Assembly (NCBI RefSeq): GCF_000003815.2
Contig: NC_049990.1
Coordinates: 1,082,149-1,125,432, forward strand
Origin: Branchiostoma floridae
Taxonomy: Eukaryota; Chordata; Leptocardii; Amphioxiformes; Branchiostomatidae
Length of the DNA: 43,284 bases
Reading direction: 5' to 3'
Shown here: one piece after another, positions 23,399 to 33,198 of the stretch
Layout of the letters: the number at the start of each line of letters is the position of its first letter
How positions within the stretch are numbered: the stretch's first letter is position 1
Notes under the pieces: generated by a model
The model's database searches: none
Told to the model about the DNA's origin: nothing
The model's input: the letters and a program-made list of their open reading frames with translations, nothing else
Position numbers and translations under genes: made by a program

Positions 23399-23517
23399 GC
23401 AGTATATAAAGGAACGACTCCGCCCTTTTTTTATGATGCGGCATTTTGAAGAACTTTGACCGAAGGGTAATTTATTTAGACAAGCAAACGCCAAGGGAAG
23501 ACTGGGATCACTACAAG

Positions 23518-23598
23518 ATGGCGGCGACCAAGGAAAACTTCCGGCATGTCTCTCTCTGGGCGATTGGGGTGGTTTCTGTCATGTTTCTGGTAGTCGGG
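23518..23598 (+). CDS. TMEM254: Alternative first exon (1a) of TMEM254 copy 2
   Basis: An 81-base, 27-codon exon starting MAATKENFRHVSLWAIG and ending in VVG before donor GTACGC, phase 0. It is the same length and phase as exon 1b at 24247, and its closest relative is the first exon at 29267. It could splice to exon 2 at 25688. The start codon sits inside a YY1-type motif (ACAAGATGGCGGC). Confidence 0.65.
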
Positions 23599-23615
23599 GT
23601 ACGCACGGTTACATA

Positions 23616-23831
23616 GGTCGAGGTCACACAGGTCGTGCGATCGTCGTACGATTCAGTGATGCCGTAGGACTTTCAAGCAGGCCGTGACTGAGCCAACCAC
23701 TGACATGGATCCAAAACAGCATTTCGTGCACCTAGACAGTTGAACTTTTCATGAGACGTACATTGTTGTCCTCCGAAATGCCCGAAGTAAGCGATCGTAC
23801 GACGAATGCAAGACCTGTGTGACCACGCCCT
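23616..23831. mobile_element. MITE with GGTCACACAGGTCGT inverted ends, intron 1a
   Basis: The left end (GAGGTCACACAGGTCGTGCGATCGTCGTACG) pairs imperfectly with the right end (CGTACGACGAATGCAAGACCTGTGTGACC). It begins 18 bases after the exon 1a donor. A homologous element sits at the same place after the first exon of TMEM254 copy 3 (29361-29572), so the insertion predates the locus duplication. Confidence 0.7.
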
Positions 23832-24242
23832 TAATTACATCTGACAGATATAACATTCTTGTCATTTTATTGGGAAGCAGTCGCTGTCCTAATCATGCCC
23901 TGGTATTTTAGCGACCATTCACCGTTTTTAGATATGACCTGGTGTCGGATTTATTGGAAATTTTATGCCATCTTAATCATTGTACTAGGTACAATCAAAA
24001 GGCTTTCCAGAAAAATCTTAACATCTCTACACAGCTGTAATAAGATTTAAAAAAAGGGAATGAAAACTAATGCGAGAAACGAAGATTTCTTGTCCTTAAA
24101 CCGCGGTCATGACTAACTTCGAACTTTGACCCGAAAACTTTACCCAAGTCGCACCAAGAAACGACCCCGCCCCTTTTGTCGTGTGTTGACCTTACAGTCA
24201 ATAAGAAAGGTAAACACCTGCGACCCTATGTACAACGAGATC

Positions 24243-24254
24243 CAAGATGGCGGC
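24243..24254 (+). promoter_or_regulatory. YY1-type motif overlapping the start codon of exon 1b
   Basis: CCAAGATGGCGGCC contains the start codon of exon 1b. The same arrangement is found at 23514, 29263, 30172 and 42650. YY1 sites over translation starts are known in animal promoters; binding here is inferred. Confidence 0.5.
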
Positions 24255-26867
24255 CACCAAGGAGAATTTCAAGCGCCTCCCTATCTGGATGATGGGCTTC
24301 GTCTTTGTCTTCTTTGCTCTCGTCGGGGTATGCGATATTCCTTATAGCTTTAGCTTTCTCGTAGTATCCAGCGGTGAAGCTAAGTTTGATATATGCTTAT
24401 TTAATGTGAGTCTGTGTGACTTGACTGTTCTAACGTCCAAGTCGAATACTTAGTACAGGTAGAACGTGCAACTTTCATGACAACTTTCTAACTTTCTGCT
24501 CACGATTCAGTGATTACAAGAAATTTCGATTGTTTCTTTTTCTTTAAACGTACGTCAATCTGGCCAAAAGGTCACGTGGCCATGTCGCTACGTATTACGG
24601 GGGATAGAAAAACTTGAACTAAAGGAAGGAGATTTTGTCTCCATAAACCCCTCGATCAAAGAAGCCAGAAAAGGTCCCTATGTAGTGAGGGAGGCAGGCA
24701 AGACAAAGGAGGTAATGCCTGGTGTGTTTGTTCTGTTGGTGATACGTGACAACCTACACTGTGCCTGATTCGTACAAACATGGTTCTCGCAACCTTAATA
24801 CCCGCACATACAAGGGGCAACAACCTGTCGGACACCCTGTGAGGAAAGGGTCAATGCCCTGTCGGTCAGAGTCCTCTCTGCGAAGTACCCCAGTCTTTAG
24901 ACGTGACCGACATTTTATAGTACCTATCGAAAGAGAGTGGTGCGGATGTACAAAATGTACCCGTTAGAGTAAACTGTTCTTTTTTTCGCGTAAATGATTG
25001 AAAAACAGTTCTTTTTCATCGAATTCCATTGTGGAATTGAGCTGGCTGAAACGAGGACTGCAGCTGGGTTGATAAGTCTATTTTGGATTTCCCGGTTGTT
25101 TTGTTTACCCCTGACGTCAACCCGTGACACACTTTTAGAACAAGTTGTTTGTTTGTTTGTTTGTTTGTTTATTTACCAGTTGTTGTGTACTCCCAGCTGG
25201 CCGTGTTGGCCCCTGACACCACCCCCTGGCACGTGATGGGAGCTGCATGTTTGTTTGTTTGTTTACCAGTTGTTGTGTACTCTCAACTGACCGTGTTGGC
25301 CCCTAACTCCACCCCCTGGCACGTGCTGGGACCTGCATGTTTGTTTGTTTGTTTATTTGTTTGCTTATTTACTAATTGTTGTGCATTTTCAGCTGGCCGT
25401 GTTGGCCCCTGACACCACCCCCTGGCACGTGCTGGGACCTCTATGTTGTTTGTTGTTTGTTTATTTATTTATGAGTCATTGTTTACTCCCAGCTGGCTGT
25501 GTTGGCCCCTGACTCCACCCCATGGCACGTGCTGGGACCTGCATGTTTGTTTGTTTGTTTATTTGTTTGTTTATTTACTAATTGTTGTGCATTTTCAGCT
25601 AGCCGTTCTCGCCCCTGACACCACCCCCTGGCACGTGCTGGGACCTGTTTGTTGTTTGTTTGTTTACCAGTTGTTGTTTACTCCCAGCTAGCCGTTCTCG
25701 CCCCTGACTCTACCCCCTGGCACGTGCTGGGGCCTGTCGGCAGCTTCATACAGAACACCATCAAGAACGACCCGGCCCGCATCCAGGAGATGTAAGTAAC
25801 GGTTCTCCCCTAGTAGGTAGATAAAGCAATCCACCCAAGGTTAGTAACGGTCCTCCCCTAGAAGGTAGATACAGCAATCCAACCAAGGTTAGTAACGGAC
25901 ATCCCCTTGGTAGATACGTACAGCTATCGGAGCTTTACGCTGAAACATTATATACCGGATCCCATATTCCGGATCACTCCTTCAGGATCACTTATTGCAT
26001 GGACCCCATATTACGGATCCCATATAATCTCCAAGCATCATCATCATAGCGTTCCGTGCCAGTCATGCAGCCAGGCCACGGCCTTCTCGTTAGCTTCTAG
26101 TAGGTCCTGGTTGGAGATGTTGGGGCCTAATACACAGTCCTTTGTAATGTGTCCCATGGTTTGGGTTGGGTGGCCACAACGACACTCAGCTGAGTTCACC
26201 CGTCCCCATTTCAGTAGGTTGTCTCTGGTCCTACCTACTCCGCATCTTGCTCTGTTCAGGTCCACCCATTCCCTTCCCTCCAAGCAGATCCTACGGTAGC
26301 ATAAGATATTATCAAAAGCTGGCAGAGGAGTGAGTTTCGCTACCGGCAAATGGACACCTCTTGGCTGACTACACTCCTTGGCCAGTTTGGTACTAACATA
26401 TGCCACTGTAGGATCTGCTTGGAGATTAGATCTCATATCCCCGATGACTTATTTCTGAACGCATATCCCGGATCCCTTCACATACTTGAATAAACAGAGA
26501 ACCCTGGGTAGCACTTGAGAGTAGAGCCAGTCATCGTCTTTACAAGCTAGACCGGACACGGTACGGATAACACTCATATTCGTTGCCATGGCAACGTTAC
26601 ACGCATATTCGTTGCCATGGCAACGTTACGCTTTCCTTTTCCGTTATCCAGAATAGTTTTTTTAGTTTCGGGATACACAGCAAGGCAAACCCCTCCCAGG
26701 TTCCTATGCTGTTTTTGTCATCTCCAAGCAGATGTAGGGTACGACCCGTTGTTCAGTTATGGATTTTTGCAGTATAACCGTACCTAGGCTAAAGATGTAC
26801 TGTAGGCTTAGAAATAACTCAATGTGAAGTCACAAGCTTCTGGCTCTGTAACTTTATTTGTTTTCTT

Positions 26868-26958
<91 letters not shown>

Positions 26959-27938
26959 CTTTATTGCACAACAATTATACAAGGTACAAAGTATGGCATC
27001 TACATAACTACAGTTCTATAGCTTAACTTAAGGCTTATCTAACTAATACAGGAGTTGTAGTATGAGATAAGTTTCTTACATTCATATTGTTTGTCTGTGT
27101 TCACAGGCCTTTTAGGATCCTTGGCATACACACAGCAGAAACTGCGATCGCTTTCTTCATCACTCTGTAAGTTTTGTCATTTCGTGTTTTTACCATTATC
27201 TATAAACATCAAATACTTTCTATCAGTATCATTGCCTTCGTCAAGACGGTTATGCTTTTGGATCGCTGTTTTTGTGTGTGTTTGTATAACAGCATAACTC
27301 GAGAAGTTGTAAGTAGTTCTTTATGATAGTTGAGCAGCCCTGGCTGTTTGTAAACAGCTGAACAAATAAATACTAGTAGATAAAAATAAATATGATAGTC
27401 GTGATATGTAGATACATGTAGATAGATGTCTAAATCAAAGAGAACATTTGATAAGCGCCTCCTAGCGGCTTCAAATAGTACCGAATCAGAACTTATTTCT
27501 AATACTCGAACAAGGAACGGCCTTTGGTTGGGAAGTCCTCCAAATTACACAGGAGCTGTGGAAAGATCGGAACATTTTGTAAGATTCTTAGTTGATGCTT
27601 TTATTATTTGACAGATCAACCCATTGTAGCCTGGAATCCAGTCGTGTTGTGCTTTGGTCACTCCCCAGAGGTTGACAGGAAGCGTACCTCTGGGGAGCGA
27701 CCAAAGCACAGCACGCCTGGATTCCAGGCTAAACCCACTGCGCTTACGGCCCTAAAAATGCTATGGAACACCCTGTACCTTACCCCACATTAACCTTAAA
27801 ATCTTTCTATGTACTAGATGGAAGGACATCTCTGGACCGGCGCGGCTGAAGTGGCTCCTGCAGACGTTCGTGTTCGGGATCTTCTCTCTGCTTCCCCTCA
27901 TCGTGTTCAAACCTGCCGTGGAGAAAAAAGTCAAATAG
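24247..27938 (+). CDS. TMEM254: TMEM254-like small membrane protein, copy 2
   Basis: Exons 24247-24327, 25688-25791, 27107-27166 and 27818-27938 (81, 104, 60 and 121 bases) join in frame to 121 residues ending VFKPAVEKKVK. Intron phases 0, 2, 2 and the middle exon lengths equal those of the minus-strand copy. Exon 1 codes a hydrophobic N-terminal segment (MMGFVFVFFALVG). Exon 2 has the family signature PWHVLGPVGSFIQ, exon 3 has ILGIHTAETAIAFFITL, and exon 4 has RLKWLLQTFVFGIFSLLP, close to human LLWFLQTFFFGIASLTI. An alternative first exon lies at 23518. Intron 1 holds five partial copies of exon 2, and the 3' flank holds four copies of the exon 4 tail. The lysine-rich C-terminus (KKVK) is compatible with a dilysine-type ER-retrieval signal, which is only an inference. 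Confidence 0.88.
24330..25140. other. Intron 1 of TMEM254 copy 2, unique part
   Basis: No exon or repeat is recognised between the exon 1b donor and the exon 2 array. A perfect TGACGTCA lies at 25112-25119 shortly before the array. Confidence 0.5.
25145..25687 (+). repeat. Array of five partial copies of TMEM254 exon 2 with (TTTG)n spacers
   Basis: The first ~57 bases of exon 2 with their upstream acceptor recur with exon edges at 25197, 25287, 25393, 25493 and 25599, before the complete exon at 25688. Spacings are 90, 106, 100, 106 and 89. Each copy encodes LAVLAPDTTPWHVLGP or a near variant and stops after GGGACCTGCATG, where a (TTTG)n tract begins. The acceptor AG is lost only in the second copy (TCTCAA). 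None has the exon 3' half or a donor. Confidence 0.87.
25792..25940 (+). repeat. 48-bp tandem repeat starting at the exon 2 donor (copy 2)
   Basis: The sequence from the donor GTAAGTAACGG is repeated at 25840 and 25888 as GTTAGTAACGG, with CCCCTAG..GGTAGATA and GCAATCCA.CCAAG between. It is a donor-proximal counterpart of the acceptor arrays. Confidence 0.8.
26044..26436 (-). mobile_element. LINE reverse-transcriptase C-terminal fragment
   Basis: The minus-strand frame codes LNRARCGVGRTRDNLLKWG and ECRCGHPTQTMGHITKDC, the zinc-knuckle-like C-terminus of RTE/Jockey-group LINE polyproteins. It is a fragment of about 130 codons in intron 2 of TMEM254 copy 2, opposite to the host gene. Confidence 0.75.
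26582..26624. promoter_or_regulatory. Tandem pair of perfect RFX X-boxes
   Basis: GTTGCCATGGCAAC occurs at 26582-26595 and 26611-26624, 29 bases apart within a repeated CATATTCGTTGCCATGGCAAC unit. It is the palindromic consensus of RFX factors, which control ciliary genes in animals. It lies in intron 2 of TMEM254 copy 2, and whether it acts on that gene is unknown. Confidence 0.6.
26867..26957. repeat. (AT)n microsatellite
   Basis: About 90 bases of alternating A and T with one G interruption, in intron 2 of TMEM254 copy 2. Confidence 0.95.
27626..27731. mobile_element. hAT-type MITE (TAGCCTGGA...TCCAGGCTA)
   Basis: A 106-base near-perfect palindrome with ends TAGCCTGGAATCCAG, flanked by AACCCATTG on the left and AACCCACTG on the right (one mismatch). 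It lies in intron 3 of TMEM254 copy 2 and belongs to the family at 9347 and 29666. Confidence 0.75.
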
Positions 27939-28660
27939 ACACTGGATAATTCAACACGTGCTTTTCAAAATTAGAGAACATATTTTGTTTTTTTTTGCGT
28001 GTAATCTTATCTCTACATGGTTACGTTTACCAAATTCTAACCTGCGGTGGATAAAAAAAGTCAAGTAGACACCGGAGAATACAACGTTTGCTTTTTACGT
28101 TTTCATAAAGTGTTGTTCAACTGAGACAAGTACAAATTAAAGAACAGATTTTGTTTTTAGCGTGTAATTATTTATCATTGCGTTTATTGTGTTCAAACTT
28201 GCGATGGAGAACAAAATCAAGTAGACACAGGAGAATCCAACCTTTGCTTTTCACGTTCTTACAAAGTGTTGCTCAACTTAGACCAGTACAAAATTAAAGA
28301 ACAGATTTTGTTTTTAGCGTGTAATTATTTTGTCGTTACGTTTACTGTGTTCAAACCTGCGATGGAGAAAAAAATCAAGTAGACAATGGAGAATCCAACG
28401 TCTGGTTTTCACAATTTTACAAGTGTTGCTCAACATAGATATGTTACTACTGTGTTACAAAATTAGAGTGCATATTTTGTTTTTAACGTGTAATTGTATA
28501 ACTAGTACTACATGATTACATTTATCACGTTCAAACTTGCGATGGAGAAGAAAGTCAAGTAGACACTGGAGAATCCAACGTTTGCTTTTTACGTTTTCAT
28601 AAAGTGTTACTCAACTGAGACAAGTACAAATTAAAGAACAGATTTGTAACGTGTAATCTT
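27939..28660 (+). repeat. Four tandem copies of the TMEM254 exon 4 tail (copy 2)
   Basis: The end of exon 4 (coding FKPAVEKKVK and the stop) plus following 3'UTR recurs downstream. The CCTGC/CTTGC landmark is at 27912 (functional), 28041, 28198, 28356 and 28536, so spacing is 129, 157, 158 and 180. Each copy keeps a GGTGGAGAAAAAAGTCAAGT-like segment with TAG and then AGACA..GGAGAATCCAACG and AGAACAGATTTTGTTTTTA. Confidence 0.85.
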
Positions 28661-28679
28661 ATCTCTGCTTGGTCACGCT

Positions 28680-29112
28680 TAGGGCTGGGTATCGGTACAG
28701 CGTACCGGTACAAAACCGGTTTTTCTTATTGGACTGGTCCAGAAAAACCGGACCTGAAAAAATTGGGTGGACCGAATGTTGAACCAATTGGAAATTTAAC
28801 AGATTATTTTATAAGGCATTCAAACGTTTTGGCGCTTGCAGGTGGACAAAAATAACAAGAGTGAAGTAGAGTAGAGTTTATAATAATTTCTACCAAGTTT
28901 TACAGTCAATCGTACAGGTGCAGCTAGCGTTGTAGGATTTTAAAACGCCAGTGTAAGTCTAATACACAACCAAACAGATTTCTTTCTAGTGAAATAGACC
29001 ATTGGTATGAGTCATACTGAAACAGGTCCAGGTTCAGGTCCGGACCTGGACCTGATCCTTTGGACCTGAACCGGACCTGGACCTGAATTTTCTGTACTGG
29101 TACCCTGCCCTA
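28680..29112. mobile_element. Nonautonomous hAT element with TAGGGCTGGG ends
   Basis: The left end TAGGGCTGGGTATCGGTAC pairs with the right end GTACTGGTACCCTGCCCTA. An exact 8-base target duplication GTCACGCT is at 28672-28679 and 29113-29120, as expected for hAT. The interior has an AACCGG palindrome and GGACCTGAACC repeats and no ORF. Relatives are at 34140 and 42247. Confidence 0.88.
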
Positions 29113-29266
29113 GTCACGCTTATCATGTGTGGCTAATGTAAATCTAATGCGCTCCTGTACATGAAGGAACGACTTCGCCCCTTTTAAGTAGCATTTTGAC
29201 GAACTTTGCCCCATTGCGGCTTGTTTAGGCAAGTAAACACCAAGCGCAGACTACGATCAATTCAAG

Positions 29267-32200
29267 ATGGCGGCGACGAAGGAAAATTTCCAGCGTGTCC
29301 CTCTCTGGGCGGTGGTGGTCGTTTTTGTCCTGTTTCTGCTGCAAGGGGTACGCACGGTTAGGGCACGGTCACATAGGTCGTACGATCGTCGTACGATCGC
29401 TAACTTTGGGCATTTCGGAGGATAACCATGTAATCATGCAAAGTTCAACTGTCTTGGTGCAAAAAAAATGCTGTTTTGGATCCATGTCGGTGTTAGGCTC
29501 TGCCACGGCCTGCTTGAAAATCTTACGGCATCAAAATCGTACGACGATCGCACGACCTAAGTGAGTTCGCCCTTTCTTTGGAAAGCATTTGCTGTCCTAA
29601 TCATGTTTTTGATGTTTCAGGGACAATTCACCGTTTTTAGATATGACTTTGTGTCAGATTTATTGTAGCCTGGATACCAGTTCCTCGCTCTATACTATAG
29701 CCCTTTCGCGGTAATGTATAATCCTTATGCCAGGGAAGGTCCAAGCCCCAGTCTCTATTTGCACTCAGAGGTAATGGCATCCAGTTTCTGATAACTATTT
29801 GGCGGCGGGGCTAATCGGTTGCCGGATCGAAGAGATTAGCGAGTATAGCACGCCGGTCTGGATACCAGGCTAGATTTATTGGAAATCTTCTGTCATCTTA
29901 ATCATTGCAGGTGCAATAGAAAAACTTTCCAGAAAAATCTGAACATCTCTACAAAGCTGTGTGTAATACGATCTAGCAATGGGAATAAAAACTGATGCGA
30001 GAAAACTAGATTTCTTGTACTTTTTAAAAACGCGATCATAACTGACTTAGAACTTTGACCCGAAAACGTTACCCAAGTCGCAACAGGAAACAACCCCGCC
30101 CCTTTTGTCGTGTGTTGACCTTACAGTCAATAAGAAAGGTAAACACCTGCGACCCTATGTACAACGGGATCAAAGATGGCGGCCACCAAGGAGAATTTCA
30201 AGCGGATTCCTCTCTGGGCTATGGGCTAAGTTCTCATCTTTTTCAGTCTCGTCGGGGTATGCGATATTCCTTATAGTTTTATCTTTCTCATAGTTTCCTG
30301 CGGTGAAGCTGGATTATATGTTCAACATTTTTGAAGCGAGTTTTGTGTGACTTGATTGTTCTGACGCCCAAGTCGAATACTTAGTACCAGTGTGGAACGT
30401 ACAGCCTTTATGACAACATTTATGAGGTTTGCTCACGATCAATGGAGTACAAGCGCTTTACGATTTTCATACTTTTCGTTAATCTTAAGTTAATCTACAG
30501 TATGTTCCTAAAGCCCCCTTTACAAATCAAGAATTTAGCTCGGTCGANNNNNNNNNNNNNNNNNNNNNNNNNNNNNNNNNNNNNNNNNNNNNNNNNNNNN
30601 NNNNNNNNNNNNNNNNNNNNNNNNNNNNNNNNNNNNNNNNNNNNNNNTGACCAAACTTTTTTGCTTGAAGTTGAACATACCCGTTGCCATGATTTCAAAA
30701 GTAGGGCATAGAATATCACAGCTGTATTCAGTATATAGTGCAAGGCAATCCGAATAGATGTTCAACTTTTCTTAAACATTTCCGTCAGTGTGGCGTGTTA
30801 AGGTTACAGAGGAACACGGCGTGCATGGGAACCCGACAACGCTTGACGCTAAAGCTAAGGGCACAGCCCGCCGTACATGAAATACGTGCTGTCTACGTGG
30901 TGAAACGTGGGCAATCTTTTGGGATCCGTAAGTGATAGGTACCGCCTCCGTACGAACTCGTAGGGAACCCGTCGGATTTTGGAGCACGTAGACACGCCGT
31001 AGCACTTTACGTGCAGGCAAAACTTTGTGTGCCATCGGGCTGCGCGGAAGTTGAGATTGAACCGAAAAAGTGAAATCAGCTGATTTGTTATATCCTACTG
31101 TCCCTGTTCACCGCTCACTCCACCCCCTGTTACGTGACGGGACATGCAGGTTTGTTTGTTTATTTATTTATTCACCAGTTGTTGTGCATTTCGAGCTGGC
31201 CGTGTTCGCACCTGACACAACCCCCTGGCACGTGCTGGGACCTGCATGTTTATTTGTTTGTTTGTTTACCGGTTGTTGTTTACTCCCAGCTGGCCGTGTT
31301 CGCACCTGACGCCACTCCCTGACACGTGCTGGGAGCTGCATGTTTGTTTGTTTGTTTGTTTGTTTACCGGTTGTTGTGTACTCCCAGCTGGCCGTGTTCG
31401 CACCTGACACAACCCCCTGGCACGTGCTGGGACCTGCATGTTTATTTGTTTGTTTGTTTATTTCCTAAGTTGTTGTACATTTCCAGCTGGCCGTGTTCGC
31501 ACCTGACACAAACCCCTGGTACGTGCTGGGACCTGCATGTTTGTTTGTTTGTTTGTTTGTTTGTTTGTTTACCAGTTGTTGTTTACTCCCAGCTGGCCGT
31601 GTTCGCACCTGACACCACTCCCTGGTACGTTTTCGGACCTGTCGGCAGCTTCATACAGGACAACATCAAGAACGACCGCATCCAGGAGATGTAAGTAACG
31701 GTTCTCCCCTGAGAGGGAATACAGCAATCCACCCAAGGTTAGTAACGGTTCTCCCCTGAGAGGGAATACAGCAATCCACCCAAGGTTAGTAACGGTTCTC
31801 CCCTGAGAGGGAATACTACAATCCAGTCTACGTCTATGGCGACCACCGTCTCTGTTCAGGGATTGTTGTTAAAGGCAACCTAAGCAATATCACATTGTTA
31901 AGAGTGAAATATTCTGAATAAGGTAGTCTGTATAATATTGACATCTAATGCACTATTTTAGCACATTTACATCATTATTTCATAAATTGAGCCGTTAAAA
32001 ACAGCGCGGGAATGAGTTGCACAAGGATTCCAGATCAAGTCCTTATTTTTGGGGGTACAATAATAAGGAATATCCTAGTGCAACTTGTCTCTGGGCTGTT
32101 TTTAACCACTCAAAGTATCAAATTATGATGTAAATGTGAGAATACAGTGCAGTAGATGTCACTATCATGCAGATTGCCTTATTCAGAATATTTTCACTTT

Positions 32201-33198
32201 GACGCTGTAATATTGCTTAGGTTGCCTTTAAGTTCCGATGTAGATAGCTTCTTTGATCCCTCTTTATATTAGTTGTCTGCTTATTCTACAGGCAACTTGG
32301 GATACTTGGCATCCACGTGGCGGAAACTGTGATCGCTTTCTTCGTCACTCTGTAAGTTATGTCATGTCGTGTTTCTGCCATTTTAAAAATTAATATCAGT
32401 ATTTTCATTATCATTAACTTCGTCAAAACGGTTATGCTTTTGTATCGGTTTGTGTACGTGCGTGTTTGTATAACAGCATAACTCGAGAAGTTTTGGGTGG
32501 ATCTTTATAATAGTCGTGATATGCAGGTACATGCATGTTGGTAGATGTCAAAATGAAAGGGAATAATAAAATGAAATAAGGGCCCCTAGCGGCCTCATAT
32601 GGTACCGCATCAGGACGTATTCCTGATCAAACCAAGGTTCGACCACTGCTTTGGGAATGGAATTATAGAGATACATTTGGTAAGAACCTAGATTTATCAT
32701 TCTATTATATGTGCAATCTTTCCCTTACTTATTACAGAAGTTCTTAAAGCTACACAAGAGCCTTACGGTGGTATCTCATTGCACTTGCGTCAAGCTTGCG
32801 TCAATGCAGGGTTCGTTCACTGTGTCACTGTTTTGTTATTTTCTCCGATTTTTTTATAATTATGATATGGCGTAATACGTAAAAGTATGACTTAGAAGAT
32901 GACAAAATGCACAACAAAAAGTACGAAAATTCGTTCTCTGAAATTTGTTGGCTATCTTTCAAACCCCGCAGTGACGCGAGCGTGACGCAAGTGCAGTGAG
33001 ATACCTTCTTTAGAAAGATGGGAGCATATCTTAATTACAAAATCTAAAATTATGGTTTCACGATCTTTCCCCGACAGGTGGAAGGACATCTCCGGACCAG
33101 CGCGGCTGAAGTGGCTCCTGCAGACCTTCGTGTTCGGGATCTTCTCTCTGGTTCCGCTCTTCATGTTCAAACCTGCCGTGGAGAAAAAAGTCAAGTAG
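29267..33198 (+). CDS. TMEM254: TMEM254-like small membrane protein, copy 3
   Basis: Exons 29267-29347, 31593-31690, 32292-32351 and 33078-33198 (81, 98, 60 and 121 bases) give 119 residues ending FKPAVEKKVK. Phases 0, 2, 2 match the other two copies. Exon 2 codes LAVFAPDTTPWYVFGPVGSF and is two codons shorter than in copy 2. Exon 3 codes ILGIHVAETVIAFFVTL. Exon 4 codes RLKWLLQTFVFGIFSLVPLF. The second first exon of this locus (30176) has a stop at codon 18, so the exon at 29267 is taken as the working start. A 100-N gap interrupts intron 1. High similarity to copy 2 in exons 1, 3 and 4 and in intron sequence shows that a whole locus was duplicated in tandem. Confidence 0.85.
29361..29572. 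mobile_element. MITE in intron 1 of TMEM254 copy 3
   Basis: Ends GGGCACGGTCACATAGGTCGT and ACGACCTAAGTGAGTTCGCCC are inverted, with an inner GTACGATCGTCGTACGATCG palindrome. It is homologous in sequence and position to 23616-23831. Confidence 0.7.
29666..29872. mobile_element. hAT-type MITE with paralogous empty site
   Basis: Ends TAGCCTGGATACCAG and CTGGATACCAGGCTA are flanked by GATTTATTG at 29657-29665 and 29873-29881. The paralogous intron of copy 2 has GGATTTATTGGAAATTTT uninterrupted at about 23947, so the insertion came after the locus duplication. Confidence 0.88.
30176..30256 (+). pseudogene. Broken second first exon (1b) of TMEM254 copy 3
   Basis: An 81-base homologue of exon 1b at 24247, with the same MAATKENFKR start, length and GTATGCG donor. 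Codon 18 is TAA (ATG GGC TAA), where copy 2 has TTC. As a coding exon it would end translation after 17 residues. Confidence 0.8.
30548..30647. other. Assembly gap (100 N)
   Basis: Exactly 100 unknown bases, a usual placeholder for a gap of unknown length. It lies in intron 1 of TMEM254 copy 3. Confidence 0.99.
30650..31075. other. Intron sequence, CG-rich repeat-like
   Basis: A stretch with many CGT/ACG words (GGCACAGCCCGCCGTAC, TACGTGCAGGCAAAACTT) that looks like an old interspersed element. I could not find its ends or an ORF. Confidence 0.3.
31100..31592 (+). repeat. Array of partial copies of TMEM254 exon 2 (copy 3)
   Basis: Partial exon 2 copies have acceptor edges at 31196, 31290, 31388 and 31487, before the complete exon at 31593. 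A degenerate copy without acceptor is at about 31105-31145. Spacings are 94, 98, 99 and 106. Each ends at GGGACCTGCATG or a variant and is followed by (TTTG)n/(TTTA)n, as in copy 2. Confidence 0.86.
31691..31835 (+). repeat. 47-bp tandem repeat starting at the exon 2 donor (copy 3)
   Basis: The donor GTAAGTAACGG is followed at 31738 and 31785 by GTTAGTAACGG, each with TTCTCCCCTGAGAGGGAATA and CAATCCA. Homologous to the 48-bp repeat in copy 2. Confidence 0.82.
31873..32227. mobile_element. piggyBac-type MITE (TTAA target site)
   Basis: Inverted repeats of about 58 bases, imperfect, start AGGCAACCTAAGCAATAT and end with the complement. TTAA flanks both sides (31869-31872 and 32228-32231). The middle is a further hairpin-prone AT-rich stretch. 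It has no ORF and lies in intron 2 of TMEM254 copy 3. Confidence 0.82.
32770..33005. mobile_element. MITE with GGTATCTCA inverted ends
   Basis: Left end GGTATCTCATTGCACTTGCG pairs with right end CGCAAGTGCAGTGAGATACC over about 45 bases with some mismatches. No clear target duplication. In intron 3 of TMEM254 copy 3, shortly before exon 4. Confidence 0.65.
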
